Source: Sympetrum striolatum (Eukaryota > Arthropoda > Insecta > Odonata > Libellulidae). From it: a DNA stretch of 64,000 nt. The translations under genes and the position numbers were made by a program. Every line of letters starts with the position of its first letter. Within the stretch, counting starts at the first letter, position 1. The stretch covers positions 26,900,562 through 26,964,561 of the forward strand of contig OX388347.1 in assembly GCA_947579665.1 (NCBI GenBank). The letters run 5' to 3'. Below the pieces are notes generated by a model. The model saw nothing but the letters and a program-made list of their open reading frames with translations. It did no database searches and was not told where the DNA came from. Positions 12,164 through 24,819 of this stretch are shown here, piece by piece.

Positions 12164-13045
12164 GTGAGTAATTCATATTATTAAATTCATTTTTCAATTT
12201 TGTTTGCCAGGTTTATTTAATTTTTCTGTGTACTCAAGATCTAGGGATGTTACAGCAATAATACCTTGATTAATTTTCAACTGGTAAAATAATTGGCCAT
12301 TAATGTGAACGGGTGAAGGGCTCACAATCTATTGAATAAAGTAACAAAAGAAATTTCTGATTTCAAACATACAACAAAACTCTCAGCTGGTCGATATTGA
12401 TTTTTTCAACTGAAAAAAATATGAAATGCGTAAAGTTGGCATGCAAAACATCCATTTCTGAATATTTATAAATCAATATCATCAAATATTTTTTACGAAT
12501 TTTATATTTCTTTTAGAAAATATCTCAAATTTCACACCATTTATATAACTTCGCTGAACAGATCGTTATTTGTTCATAAATGTCACCTTTGGAATATATA
12601 CCCGTAATTCTTTGTTTGCTAAAAAAAAACATTTCGAAGCCGAAAAGAAATATTGATCCGATACTTTCAAAAATTCAATAAAAATTATCACCGCAAGACT
12701 TGAAAATTTTTATGGGGCAAGTTAGAAACATGTTATCCATTCAAAAGGGTGACAATGCTTTGTTATAATATTCAGAATTTTGTCTAAATAGATACATAAA
12801 ATTTATCTTTGGGCTGATTCATTGTGAGTGAACATTTGTATGCATTTGAATGTGATCAAATGAAGAATTACACTTAAGGCATATGTAAATTAAAAATCTA
12901 TTTATTTTGTTTACATTTGTTGAAGAAATTAGTGAAGAAATCAGCTGAAAGTATTTACATTATCCTTATAAAATATATCAATTGATCTTTGAAAGGTAAC
13001 AGCATTCATAATTTTGAAATTCTTATAAGATAAATTATTTTTCAG
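12164..13045 (+). other. Last intron of the PLPP gene
   Basis: An 882-bp AT-rich intron from a GTGAGT donor to the acceptor TTATTTTTCAG. I see no repeat or gene in it. Confidence 0.75.
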
Positions 13046-13222
13046 ATCATGTTCTGTGTGATGGAAGACTTTGACTCTCCCCTTCAAAGACGGAAACCAG
13101 TTGCTCCCTCTTGTGGTAGTTGTGCAGTTGACAGTGGTAAAAAGGCTTATACTCCCTGTGGACGTACTGATTGCTGTGGTAATGCTGGCAACAATGTTAC
13201 AAATGACAATGAAATATGCTGA
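13046..13222 (+). CDS. Phospholipid phosphatase (PAP2/wunen-like), terminal exon
   Basis: The acceptor TTTTTCAG precedes a 59-codon frame that reads IMFCVMEDFDSPLQRRKP near its start and ends NDNEIC-stop at 13220-13222. It joins phase 0 to the previous exon, as expected for the short cytoplasmic tail after the sixth helix. The tail is unusually cysteine-rich (CGSC, CGRTDCC): about eight cysteines in 59 residues. Palmitoylation or disulfides are possible but not demonstrated. The opposite-strand frame over 12941-13288 is a shadow. Confidence 0.75.
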   Translation: MMFCVMEDFDSPLQRRKPVAPSCGSCAVDSGKKAYTPCGRTDCCGNAGNNVTNDNEIC

Positions 13223-13935
13223 AACTCTGCCATTAAGTAAATGAAGTGTGATTCTTTGTGCTACATGTGCATTTGAAGCAGATGGCATCTCAAAACATTC
13301 AGTGAATGCATTTTTAAAGACTGTTTATTGGTGGCAGTACTAAAAGTACCTCTTAGAAGGGGAAGTATTGAGTTTGAATGTAAAGAAGAGATGTTGAGCT
13401 ATATGAGTGAATGAATGAGTTGAATGATGATTCCAGAACAGCTATGTGATGTGAAAACTGATTCACTATCCTCAAAGAGGCATAGCTTGTGTGCTTGAAG
13501 TATGTAAGTTGTGAGTGAAGGAAGATAGGGAAGTTGAAAAATGGCATTTATTTAAACAAATAAGGACAGAACAGTTTGCTATTAATGTCAGGATGATCTT
13601 CATCTGAATATATACTGAATTTTCTGGCCAGACCAGAGTGATTCAATGACTTAAAAGTAGGATGAGATAATTTCAAATATTCATCAAAATTTAATAATAA
13701 TTATTTTCTTTATAGTTTGGAGACATGAAGAAGTAGCCCCTCAGTATCAATGATCAAACCATAGGAACTAATTATTATCATCACAAAGTAAAATGAATGA
13801 ATTTCTTAAGGTTGAAAGTCTTTCAGAGAGCATCTAGATGTTAGTTATCAGATAATCTGTACACCTGTGTAAATACAATTTTTTCTTTAATTACCACTTC
13901 CTGGCTCAATAAAGATATTACCATAACCCAATACT
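13223..13935 (+). other. PLPP 3' untranslated region
   Basis: AT-rich DNA after the stop codon with no further exon visible. It ends in a canonical AATAAA (13908-13913). The exact cleavage site cannot be fixed from sequence alone. Confidence 0.55.
13908..13913 (+). promoter_or_regulatory. Poly(A) signal AATAAA of the PLPP gene
   Basis: A canonical AATAAA lies 686 bases after the PLPP stop codon, in the context CTGGCTCAATAAAGATATTA. It is the best candidate polyadenylation signal for the gene, though other AATAAA strings occur in this AT-rich DNA. Confidence 0.5.
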
Positions 13936-13939
13936 ACTA

Positions 13940-16012
13940 TCAATGAGAATTATAATCTGTAACAACAGAAACTAGAAAATTACGAAAGTCAAAATCATGG
14001 AATAGAAAGAGAATACTATAATATTTCTCTGAAATTGATGTTATAATCTTTTATTGTTTAATAGAACTTGTTGAATTTTGAAAATAAGTAGATTGGGTAT
14101 GAGATTATATGCCCTTGCACTCTGCACTCCCCTGATGTCCTTTGCTATGTTTCGTCACACTAGATCAGGGCTGTCCAACCGTTTTGGTCAGAGGAGTGCA
14201 TTAAAAATGTTCTCAAAGACACTGACCAATTATAACTCCTTATATCAAGCAATCTAAAAGTACTTTGTATGTTCACATACCTAATTCAGTGCAGATTATT
14301 TTTACCTAAAAAGAAAATATGTAATTATAAATAAGAACAAATATAATTCTGATAAATGATTTTATATAGTCTTCAATAAACAATATTAATTTTCACTGAG
14401 GTACAATTTTCTAAAATTGAAACTAACTAATAAAACTTCAGGAAGAAAGGCACACCAGTTAAATTCCTTCAGTGTGCCATCTGCTGGAAAACTCTGATCT
14501 AGATTAAGGTAAGATTGTGGATCATTGCTACTTGTGATTGGAAACGTTTTGAGAAATGATTTAGCAATATCATGTTTTAATTTCAATGGCCCTTGATGTT
14601 GGCATGTACTCTGAGAGGGACCACACCTGTGCGGCTGCTGTAATTAATAAGATCATGGATCTAATATTTGTTAATTTTAGTTTATACTAATATGAAATTG
14701 GATATTCCTTTTTCTAATGATGTAAGTATTATAATGTTTTCATCATTGAACCCACTTTATATTATGTTGTTAATGTCTTCCCACTGTTAAATATAGCAAA
14801 GTAGTTGGTTCTTTGCTTGGACTCATAATGTATAAAAGTTGAAAGAGAAGTGAGATGTCAATTGAGTGTAGAACTATCTGTAACTAAAGAAAATCAACAT
14901 AAACAAATATTGGTATAGAAGAGATATAAAAATATATCTCCTTTGTCTCACTAATAAATATTTATTGGACAGAAAGAGTGAACTAGGAATACACAATGCT
15001 CCTTAATTCACTTCACCTGTATTTTGAAATATTTCCAATCAAAAATGAACTAAAAAGCATAAAAGAAAAAGCCTAATGTTGCCACAACACGGACCTGGGA
15101 TGTGCAGTTACTGAAGAGCCTGCATTTTCTTCTCTCCAAGCTTTGTAATACATATTATTTAACATAAGTGTATCTGCTGCCTATTTAATTTACATAACAG
15201 CGTAATTTCAACGCCACCATTTAGCTAAGTTATTAACCTGATTCTGATCTGTATGCAAACAATTTATGAGCAATGGGTAGTTCTGCTCTGCGATTGGCAC
15301 ATTATGATCAATATTAATATCAAGTGTTGGATTTTTACCTGATGAGTTATTTTATCTCCCTGAAGGTCAATTCTTTTACTAAATCAATTACTTTTTGCTT
15401 TACATTTTCAGTTCTTATATATCATCAGCATAAAATGCTGATTTAGTACAAATTAATGTAAGTATATCTATGATTGTCCCTGAAGGAATTTTATTTTAAT
15501 TAAGTTATGAAAAATTTAATGAAAGAAAAAGATTCGTATATTCTAGTAAATAATTATTTGGATTTGTAAGATATCATCTGGTATTACCATGATATTATTA
15601 GTATCAGGGACTTGTATGTATATTGTTTTTTTAATTAAATATTTTTGTTCAATCCTTAAGTATATTACTATGTTTAACTACACCTAAATGCATTCCTTCA
15701 AGACAAACCATTTGCTTTATATAAAAATTATTTTTATTAATAAAAAGGACAAATCAGTTGTCATATTGGATATATGAAGCTGTTCAACATTGGTTTTATT
15801 TAGTTACTCTTAACTTTCTAACATTTTGAATGAATGATCAATGTCTGAAGTCTTCACTAGAAAGGATTTCTTTGGGGTGAAGGCAACATTTTGTTCAATT
15901 TGCTATTAAAAGATATTTCTACGTATTTTAATTTCTTGATCCTGGAATAAGAATTACATTTTATTATTGCATGTAAGTATTTTTAGGTTAGATTAAACAC
16001 ACATTCTCACAT
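13940..16012. other. Intergenic AT-rich DNA
   Basis: No gene recognised. At 14166-14189, CAGGGCTGTCCAACCGTTTT resembles the terminal repeat of hAT-type elements, but I found no matching opposite end or 8-bp duplication, so at most this is a truncated relic. Confidence 0.5.
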
Positions 16013-16022
16013 ACTTGATTTT

Positions 16023-16148
16023 GCAGTAGTGTTGTTAAAAGTGCTTTGACAGCTTAGGTCATTTCACAAATTGGCTCCCACCAGGATTTGAACCTGGGAC
16101 CTCTTTCACCAAAGGCAAATGCGCTGTCCACATGACTATCTGGGAGCC
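16023..16148 (-). mobile_element. tRNA-derived SINE, copy 1 (126 bp)
   Basis: On the minus strand the element starts with GGCTCCC and closes its tRNA-like head with the complementary GGGAGCC. A strong T-arm and B box (CCAGGTTCAAATCCTGG) and a degenerate A box lie between. A tRNA-unrelated 3' part follows (AGCTGTCAAAGCAC...) and ends in a short ACTACT-like tail. It is flanked by a perfect 10-bp duplication, ACTTGATTTT, at 16013-16022 and 16149-16158, which proves retroposition. The anticodon arm does not fold cleanly, so this is not a functional tRNA gene. Copy 2 has exactly the same length. Confidence 0.9.
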
Positions 16149-16158
16149 ACTTGATTTT

Positions 16159-18034
16159 ATAATGCCTCTCAAGTCATAAGAGTTTTGATTACGTATGAGG
16201 TTTTTAATAAACATATTAGATTTAATGAAATTCTGTACCATCCCAGAAATAAATATGAGCCACTTTTAAAAAGTATGTGTTATTCTCTTGTCCAGTTCAT
16301 GTTTTCAATCATTCCAAATCTTATACAAATGTAGACGACTAGGAAATAATGAAAGGGGATGGGTGACTCATTCCAAGTAATATGCTAATAGAAATCAATG
16401 GAATACCTTGCATAGAGTAATTATGCAGTAGTTATCTTATTTTATTTATTCAATTCATAAATTCAATATCAGCAAATTCAGTTTTTATTATTTTATTTAC
16501 AAACTACTCAAAATGATTCTAAAATATTTCAGAGCTACTTGCTGCTTTTTCCCTTGTCTGAATTATTGGACTATCTTTGCAAAGCTCATGTGCACCCTTG
16601 AGGGTTTTTGCTTAAGATACGTAAATATGTATATGCTATTGATATTCAAAGCAACTATTTGGCAGTTATCATTGAATAAGATTGTTTTTAATTGTTTATA
16701 TCATATTTTATTTCACTTTAATGAATAAAAAATTATTAATAAATTTAATCTAATAATATTTTAATCAATTACATTTATGATTTATTTTCGTAAGAGTTCA
16801 TTTTCATTGGTATTTTAATTGCATAATAAAAACAATGATATATGAATATTTAGAGGATAATTTAGTGGATAAATAAAATGAAAATCTTACTGTTATGAGT
16901 GTACTTTTTTGTTAGCATTTATCTTCTGCCTCTTTCATTAGTCTGAGACAATCACTGCTGCCAATGAAACTCTATCTTTAAATGATATAGTAAAGTTTAC
17001 GGAACGATTCAGTGGTAGAATTTAACGTTAGTGAATTATTATAATTTAAATGATTAATTCCTTTTCTGTAGATTGATATTTGTACTTTGAGTGCTATTTT
17101 GTGGTCAATGGGAAGCCTATGGAGATGAAATAATCTTCTTAACTTCCAGGCATTGATTACCTTTAATGGAAACATTCATTCAGATATATGTTTGGACAGA
17201 ACTCCAGCACATACTATATAGGAGTAAAATGCTGCTTGCATACTGCTACTACTCCTATACAGATGCATACAAAGTGTCAACTATCTGTCTTCAAGGTAAA
17301 GACTTTGAAAGAATTATAAAAATTCAATCAATATGTTTTAAATGGGAGATATGTTTACCGTCCAGCATCAAACCCGGGTCTTCTTGGTGATACTTACTAT
17401 GCAGCACAACAGAAGATCACCATCTCTAACTATGAGTGAAAATTCAGGCAGAAATATTTGCTGCAACTGCCTCAAACGACGTCCTACTTTTTCCCTATAT
17501 TTCTTATGTGAGAAATTTTAATGTGCTCTGGCATCCAACGCAGGAACAGCATGGTCTTATCTAAATTTTCTTCTTAAACCTAGTCAAAATATACATCTTC
17601 TAGCAAAGCAAGAACTTCCTATCATTTCGATAAGTGCATTTAAAAATATAATGAAAATCTACCCCAATGTATTTTCATTGGGAGATTTTTGCATCATCCT
17701 TGCATTGAACCTAGGACATTTTCTGTAAAAGTCATTAATGTTTTTGATAGATTATAATCCATATATGTATAGATCATAATCTATAGATCATAGACCATAT
17801 ATGTAAGCTACTTGAATTTTATTTCTCTACTTATACCTATACAAGAAGTATTTTTTAGAAATTCCTGAAAATCAAAGCAATAAATTAAAATGGAAAAATC
17901 GGGATTTTGGGGCCTTCTGGCATCGAACCCATGACACTGAGGTTCAAAGTCGCCTTTTTCCTGGGGGTTTCATGTTAGGGCCTATACACTGTAAAAATGT
18001 CAAGTCAATAACGTATGTGGTTTAGCCTGTGAAT
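16159..18034. other. Intergenic DNA with weak tRNA-like relics
   Basis: No gene recognised. Two minus-strand B-box-like strings occur: one at 17361-17383 (reverse complement GAAGACCCGGGTTTGATGCTGGA) and one at about 17919-17929 (reverse complement GGTTCGATGCC). Both look like remains of tRNA-derived SINEs of a type other than the 126-bp family; neither has recognisable ends. Confidence 0.45.
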
Positions 18035-18048
18035 TAGTATCCTATCTA

Positions 18049-18174
18049 GTAGTAGTATTGTTAAAAGTGCTTCGACAGCTTAGGTCATTTCGCACATTGG
18101 CTCCCACCGGGAATCGAACCCGGGACCGCTTTCACCAAAGGCAAACGCGCTGTCCACATGACTATCCGGGAGCC
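18049..18174 (-). mobile_element. tRNA-derived SINE, copy 2 (126 bp)
   Basis: Same family as the copy at 16023, and better preserved: GGCTCCC/GGGAGCC acceptor stem, T-arm CCGGGTTCGATTCCCGG, and a 3' part AGCTGTCGAAGCAC ending ATACTACTAC. It is flanked by a perfect 14-bp target-site duplication, TAGTATCCTATCTA, at 18035-18048 and 18175-18188. The intact B box, CpG-rich head and perfect duplication suggest a younger insertion than copy 1. Transcription would be by RNA polymerase III from the internal A and B boxes. Confidence 0.92.
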
Positions 18175-18188
18175 TAGTATCCTATCTA

Positions 18189-21100
18189 TATACATATCTA
18201 TTATATATAGACGTATACCTATATGTATGAATAAATACGGAGAAGGAATTATATATATTAGATAAATGGATCTCAGCAACATTTAGAATAATGTTCTTCG
18301 GTTTGACGTCTGATCAATGAAAAATTAAACCTTAAAATTGCATCGCGGAAATTAAATTTTTTGACGCAGGCGACGAAATGATCGATGATTACCACTTGGT
18401 ATAACGTTTTTTGACTTGTTTTAATAATATAAGTTTCTTGAATATTTTTCAAAATAGCCCCGAATTCGAATTCAGATCCCTATAAATTTTCTTGCATAAG
18501 AAATTTGCGGGAGATCTTGGAATTGGATAACTGAGAAACGTAACCAATGTTGGCGTTACTAGCTTCTTTCCCCTAAGCATTTGCTTTTAAGTGAAAATAA
18601 TATTATCCTATTTTAATCAACCTCTTCATCTTTTAAAGGGTTTTCAGCACAAAGTGTGCCTATAATACAAAACTTTGTGGAACTTTTTGTAATCCACACC
18701 TTTTCTATTAGTATCCTTAATTTCCTTTTTCTTATGTTTATTGTTTTCAGCCATTTCAATCTTTGAGGATTCTCCTACGTCCGAACGTTTTATATGTTGG
18801 GAATTTGAATGTCCCTCAATTCGGTATAACTACAGCCCGCGCCGAAGCAGGGCCTGCGTGTCTTCACCGAAATAGATGTAAGGAGCGTAAGGAGCATGGT
18901 CGGGCATCTTCAATGGGAGCGTTAGGTAGGCTGTTTTCACGGCCTTAGTAGTATCACTAGGCACCACAGTAAGCGCTGTAGGCGCTACCAGCTATAACAG
19001 GCAATTCCTCCTCTATAATTCTCATAGTGAGAGGCAACTTCTCCTACCTAATTTCTCATAGTGTCCCATAGTTTTGTTTTTCTATTGTTACTTTTTCGCG
19101 CCTATCTTAGTGTCAGTGCTTGGCAATGTATTGTACAGCTAACAGCATAAAAAAGTTACCACCTGAGATACAACCAGCATAACTCGAGAAGGGCGAGTCT
19201 TTCAGATTCTCTGTTTTGAGCGCGCTTTTCGTCTTCCTCTTTATGCCTGGCACGTTTTGAAGGCTTTTGTGATGATATATATTTTATAAATACTCGCTAA
19301 TAGTCATTACTTTTGCTGCGGTAGAAGTAGTACTGTATTATGAAATAATTAAATTCGTATTTCGTTAAATCGGCTCGAATCTCAAGCGTAATTCGCTCTT
19401 CTTCTTAAAATATTGGACAAGAATTACTTTGGCGGCTCTTAGTTCGTCCTAACATATATAATACATAACATTTTCCATAAATGCAGATTTATAATGAAAT
19501 TGGTTATTTCAGTTAATGCTCCACATGCCCGCAGGATGATCGTTTTCGCAAAGATTATGCTTAATTATGATACGATAATTAATAGAATATGAACTACTGT
19601 AAATCAGGTCAACGAAAGTAGGAAAAATAAGAAAAAAACGTATATTATAAATATAATAATGGTGTTGCAGCTTTTTGAAAAATAGTTAAGTAAGAAATAC
19701 ATTTAAATTGACTATCCGCGAGCCTCCATAAGGCTTATTGCAGAGAATGTGAAACACTCAACTATCTAAAAAATTTACATATTTACGCACCTTATACTAT
19801 ATGTAAGATGATAACAATATGAACCATCTGTCCTCGCTATTAAATCACGGTAATATTTTCACCATCTGGCTGTGAAAATAACGATCGTTGAGAATAGGGA
19901 TCATGTCGTCGCGTATTTCGTCATGTAAATCACAGCTAAGGAATATCTCTAATAATTATTGTCTTTACATAGTTATATTCTTAAAAGATACCCAGCGGAG
20001 GGCTCCGATCATTTTGGACTCACTGCTATCTAACCTGTAGTCTCTTAACAAACAGCTTTATATTTTACTCGCGAGAATTTATTTTGGGTAATGAAATCAG
20101 AAGGACTAGTCGTGCAGAGTCGAGCAAAGCGCAAAAAGAATTGAATATACTTGTAAATATTGAATTCCTTTATTTAAACCTCCGTCAAAAATTTTTAAAT
20201 GCTTAAACGATTAAGAGTTTCAACATAGAAAATAGGTATGAGCCAACAACTTTAGGCTGTTACAACTCCACTCTAAATATTCGCACGTAAACGCTCATGC
20301 ATGAAAAATACATTTAAATCTATTGCTAAGGATCTCTGTGGCAAGCCCACCTTTTGGTGCTACGTCTGCTTTTAATGTTTTTGTCTACATAACGGTTAAT
20401 CGGTAGCATGCATACCTTCCTTCTCAAGAAAACAAAGGGAGCTTCCCTGTGGGGGTGAGAGAGGAAAGAGAAAGGGTCTTCAATGGAGCGGTCACATGTT
20501 ACTTCCGTCTTCAATGCCTCTAATTTTCGAGGCATCGTTTAAGGGCTTTGTATGAGAGAGAGAATTGCCTGAAAATGTCATTCTTCGTCATGGATGGTGA
20601 TATAAAGAAAAGTTCGTCGAAGAAGGAATATGAATGGGTTACTTCATGGAGACGATGATAGGAAAATAAACAATGGGAATACGGAATATTTTATGTTTAC
20701 TAAGAAAAGAATGTTTATTCTCTTCAAATCTAAGGTATACATCTAAAAAATATGAAGATAATGTGGTAAACAGGCTCAGAAGTGATGTGCAGAGATCCTG
20801 GGATGTTGGCTATTTATAAGATTGAGAAAACGATTCAAGCCATTTTAAGACAAAATAATGCAGGTTAGAGGGTGACCGGAAAAATATGTTTTCAATGCTT
20901 CAGCCAGAGGGAATGTAAATTAGATCAAAGATTCGAAAAAGTTTCATTTTCCTAACATACTGAATTAGATTTTATGTGAACTTACTTCTAAAACGTTCAT
21001 TTGGATCCAAAATTCATAAACCATTAACAATAGACCTATCATAGTCGAAATTATTTATTATCAATGTAAATTTATTTTGCTTCGAAAATTATTGGCATAG

Positions 21101-24100
21101 GGTAGGATATAATCATGTAGGCATGTAAGAATATGCATACAATGTGCATACATTCATGCATACAATTAGAGCTTCCGCCAGTGGATCCCACACAAATGTC
21201 GAGCTATTCACACATTTAAATTTCTGCACCTTCAAGATATCGTAAATGTCTTCCTTATCTTTAAACCAAGAAGTTTTAAGGAAGAATAGGTGAGGCTTGG
21301 AAAGCAGCATTAAGATTCAGTAGTAATAGATTCTCCTGACATATTTCCCAAGAAAGGAAGCTTTACCCATCTTATTTAAGAGTAATCATAGATAATAAGT
21401 ACGAGATGTCAGTATTTCTAGAGCTTTATTCAGTAATCGCTGATGGACTAAACTGGCCTCTCATTAAAAAGGAAAGGGAAAATACGAAGGCTAAATTTTA
21501 ATTATTAAACAGCATTTACGGGTGCAAGGGCAACTCAGATGGATTACGCCTGATTTAGCAGTTTTCCTAAATGTAATTTCCGTAAAAATATAGCCATAGC
21601 TCAACGACTATAAGGAATGGTGGAAATAACTAAGGAAAAAGATTCACAATTTCTTACATAACGCAGTTTCACCAAGTAACGGCTTCTTCAATCAATTGGA
21701 ATTAAAGGAAATTACTCAGAGAACTAGGACCAAAGAAAGCTGCATCCATTGCAAAGGAAATTGATTCCAATCCTTGGGAGGGGGTAATCTGAAGATTATT
21801 GACATTCTGGGCAGGCAGACGTTTAGAACTAGTTCCCCTTAATGGATAAAAAAAGTTTACTTAAATATTGTGACCGGGTGTAATCGTCAAAATTACCTAA
21901 GCTATACGAGTATAATTTTATCATTGAGAATCTTCAAGGGATCTGAGAAGAGCCCACAAATGCTGTCGACGGTCTCCCAGACTGCCCATGTCTCGGACCG
22001 TCTATGCTTTCAGGAGTAGAATTAAGCATATATTAACCGTAGAAAGATCACTCCCGAAGAAATTAAGCTTCGGAGCATTCTAATTCCAAAATTACGTTCT
22101 CAATATTTACATTCATCTTTTCAGGCTTTTTCTTCTAACCAATGATTTTCATAAACCTTCAAGATATCCTTAGAAATCAATCAACAACAAAACGGGAAAA
22201 TTTAAGAAATAGCTATTTGCGTAAACAAGCGTTCCTTTGGTTCTTTTTCATTACTATCATTGAATGTATAGTGTTTTCAATCCTTTTACCCATTAAATGT
22301 TAGATCCAGTTATTAGTTTCGTAGATTTTAAGAACCTTAAAAATTAATATAAAAAAACCACCAAGAGAAAGTGAATACATTTTTTCTCTCAGTGTTGATG
22401 ATAGCCAAAACGTTAAACTCATCTTGATTCACTGATAAAATTTGCTAGTCAATCTCATTTGGTTTATAAAATACAAAATAAAGATGTCATTTAAATACGC
22501 ATACTAATAATTCATACTCTAGCTAAGTCTTTAATTTGGTTAGACGTCGATTAACATTGTCATGCAGAAGTCACAATTCCACGGATAGCGGTCTTAACAT
22601 TTTTCGTAACTAATAAAATAAAAGATGGTCTTCTTAAAATACTGAGAACTTCGAAATAAACAAATTGTAATACTCTTCGGAGTCGATTGGTGGATCAGTA
22701 AATAGCTAAAAAAAGTGAGAGAAGTAACTTTTGAGAAACAAAATTTCGAGAATTTTACCAGAAGGACGTCTACCGCTGGCCTTTTACTACAGTATTTACT
22801 GTAAGCCATTACTCTGAAACGATAAGGAATCCATGGATCCAATTTTTAGGACAGTGGTTTCATCAAGCGATTTATGATTATTTTCATTCAATCCACATCA
22901 GATAAACAGTGAGATTTCGTAAGATATAGGCTGAAGAACATACAAAATTTCTAATCTGATGCTCTGCAGTCCCACTTTATGAGAGATTTATTTCTTCGAG
23001 TCATTCTTCTAATTGCGAGCTAAAAATTATACATATATCAGAGAAGGCTAGCGGACACATTATTTTAGATAAAATCAAAATGAATCGAGCAAATTGCAAC
23101 CAGTCCTCTTCTCCCAACCAGAAAGTTTTTCCTTTCCATTCCCCTTCGGTAACAAAAGGTTTATCTTGTCCTTTTCCCCCCACCTATTTCGTTTTGTCCT
23201 GTTTAACAGTTTTCCAAGAATTCTACCCTTTCACCTGCACACACACTTTTGTTCCCTCTCATTCTTTCTTCTTTTTCAAGGCACACGCCATATGGAGGAT
23301 CGCGTATTTATGTAAATGTTGAAGATGGTGCTAGTAAACGTCAAAGCTAATTGTGAGAATTAGCTACAGTGTTGTTATAAGGATAATTTAATTTTACAAA
23401 TTCTTGGATTATATAATCTATAGGAGTCACGAGAGTAAGGGGAAATGGTAATCTAGAAAAGATTATTCCTTATTTAAATCAATCAAACAAACAAACAAAC
23501 AAACTTTGGGGAACTCCATAGGTAACTAAGCACAAGGAAATAAATAACTTTGTCAAAGTGACACGACTTTTTGTGTGGAAGATGTGGAACTTTTATTTCC
23601 TTGTGTTTATTTATTAGTTATTTCTCTTCATGATAGAACGCTTTTCAATTGGGAAAGTTGAACGAAAGGGTTGTAAAAGCAATCAAATTGAATTATAATA
23701 ATCCACCGAATTATGCACATATCTTATGTATAAAAATTCAGCCTGCATATGTTTGTGCCCGCAAAACTCAAAAATCACTTGGTCGATTGACTTGAAATTT
23801 TTATAGAACATTGCATTCAAATATATATATACGAAAGTGTTTATATTGTAAAAAATGGCGACACTTCGTCCTTGCTTCGATCCCAGACGAGTCAAAGCAT
23901 TTCCGTAAGTAATGCACGTAAAGTTCATTTTTGTCGCTGCATGCTTCATTTCTTTTGCAAAATTAAATAAAAAATAATAGTCATACGAGATTGAGACAAG
24001 AAACAAATGAAATAGAAAACCTTATTTTGGTCGTTTATTGTTGTTTCCGAATTGAATTTTCGAGATTTTTTATGGAATACACGAAATGTTTTGTGAGTAT

Positions 24101-24500
24101 AAACAGCCGGTCCCCCTGACGACAAATGCCATTGTTGAAACCGAGATCCTGCTTTTTGGCCTATTTGAAATTAAGAAAGATGAGAATAGTTGCTGGTTTC
24201 GTTCACATTGATGAGCATAATCAATCGTTGGAAGTGATTTAAACGATCGATTTTCGAAAAACGAAATGTGAGTTAATTTGATACCGAATGTTGTATTCAG
24301 TTAAATTCATTTGTATCGTTTCGGAAATGATTTAATAATCTGTTATCGAAAATTAAAGTGAGAGTGACTTTGAATGCTGCATTCAATTCGATTCATTTCT
24401 TTAGTTATCTTCCAGTTGATCGTCGTCAAATTCAATCGTACGCGTTACCACATCAAATGTTGCGGCAGATAATGGATAGTAGTAAATGATTTTTATATAT
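18189..24500. other. Intergenic AT-rich DNA, no gene recognised
   Basis: Many short open frames occur (for example 20326-20535 and 23683-24006), but none shows a recognisable domain or splice context. An (AAAC)n microsatellite lies at 23484-23504. A 15-bp inverted repeat (CACAAGGAAATAAA near 23530 and its complement near 23592) is the only other structure I noted. Confidence 0.5.
23484..23504. repeat. (AAAC)n microsatellite
   Basis: Five perfect tetranucleotide units in a row, CAAACAAACAAACAAACAAA, plus one base. Confidence 0.9.
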
Positions 24501-24529
24501 ATAACGAAAATTCTCCATCCAAACGCGAG

Positions 24530-24815
24530 AGCCGAGCTAGCGTAACGTACCATGTTCTCCATCTTTCTTTTCTCTCCCTCCCTTTTCGAGAGAAAGGCTC
24601 GCCGGCCCGAAATTTGGACTTAGAATATCTTGGTGGGTCAGGGGTGGTAACTTTTTTTTGCTGTTAGCTGTACTTGTAAGTTGTGTTTGAATAATTTGAA
24701 GAAGTTCTTTTAAAGTCGAAGTTGGGTTATTAAATTTTTTTTAATAACCTCCCTTTATTTGAACCGAAAGAAGACCAACAAGACGGTCAAGGTCTTTTCA
24801 GCGTCGCGAAAGAGG
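24530..24815 (+). promoter_or_regulatory. Possible promoter or non-coding first exon
   Basis: This segment is relatively CpG-rich for the region (CGAGAGCCGAGCTAGCG, GGCTCGCCGGCCCG), contains a pyrimidine tract, and ends at a consensus-like donor (GCGAAAGAG followed by GTAAGATC at about 24814). It has no long open frame. A spliced 5' untranslated exon of a downstream plus-strand gene, such as the THAP-domain exon at 26956, is one possibility. This is inference from composition and a single splice-like site. Confidence 0.25.
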
Positions 24816-24819
24816 TAAG

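Noticed and set aside
12941..13288. 115-codon minus-strand frame
   Set aside because: It is antisense to the PLPP terminal exon, whose plus-strand reading joins in phase with the upstream exon.
14166..14640. hAT element starting at CAGGGCTGTCCAACC
   Set aside because: Only one end is recognisable; no matching terminal repeat or 8-bp duplication was found downstream.
16050..16150. Minus-strand tRNA gene
   Set aside because: Acceptor and T arms look good, but the anticodon arm does not pair properly, and a duplicate with its own target-site duplication shows that it is a SINE.
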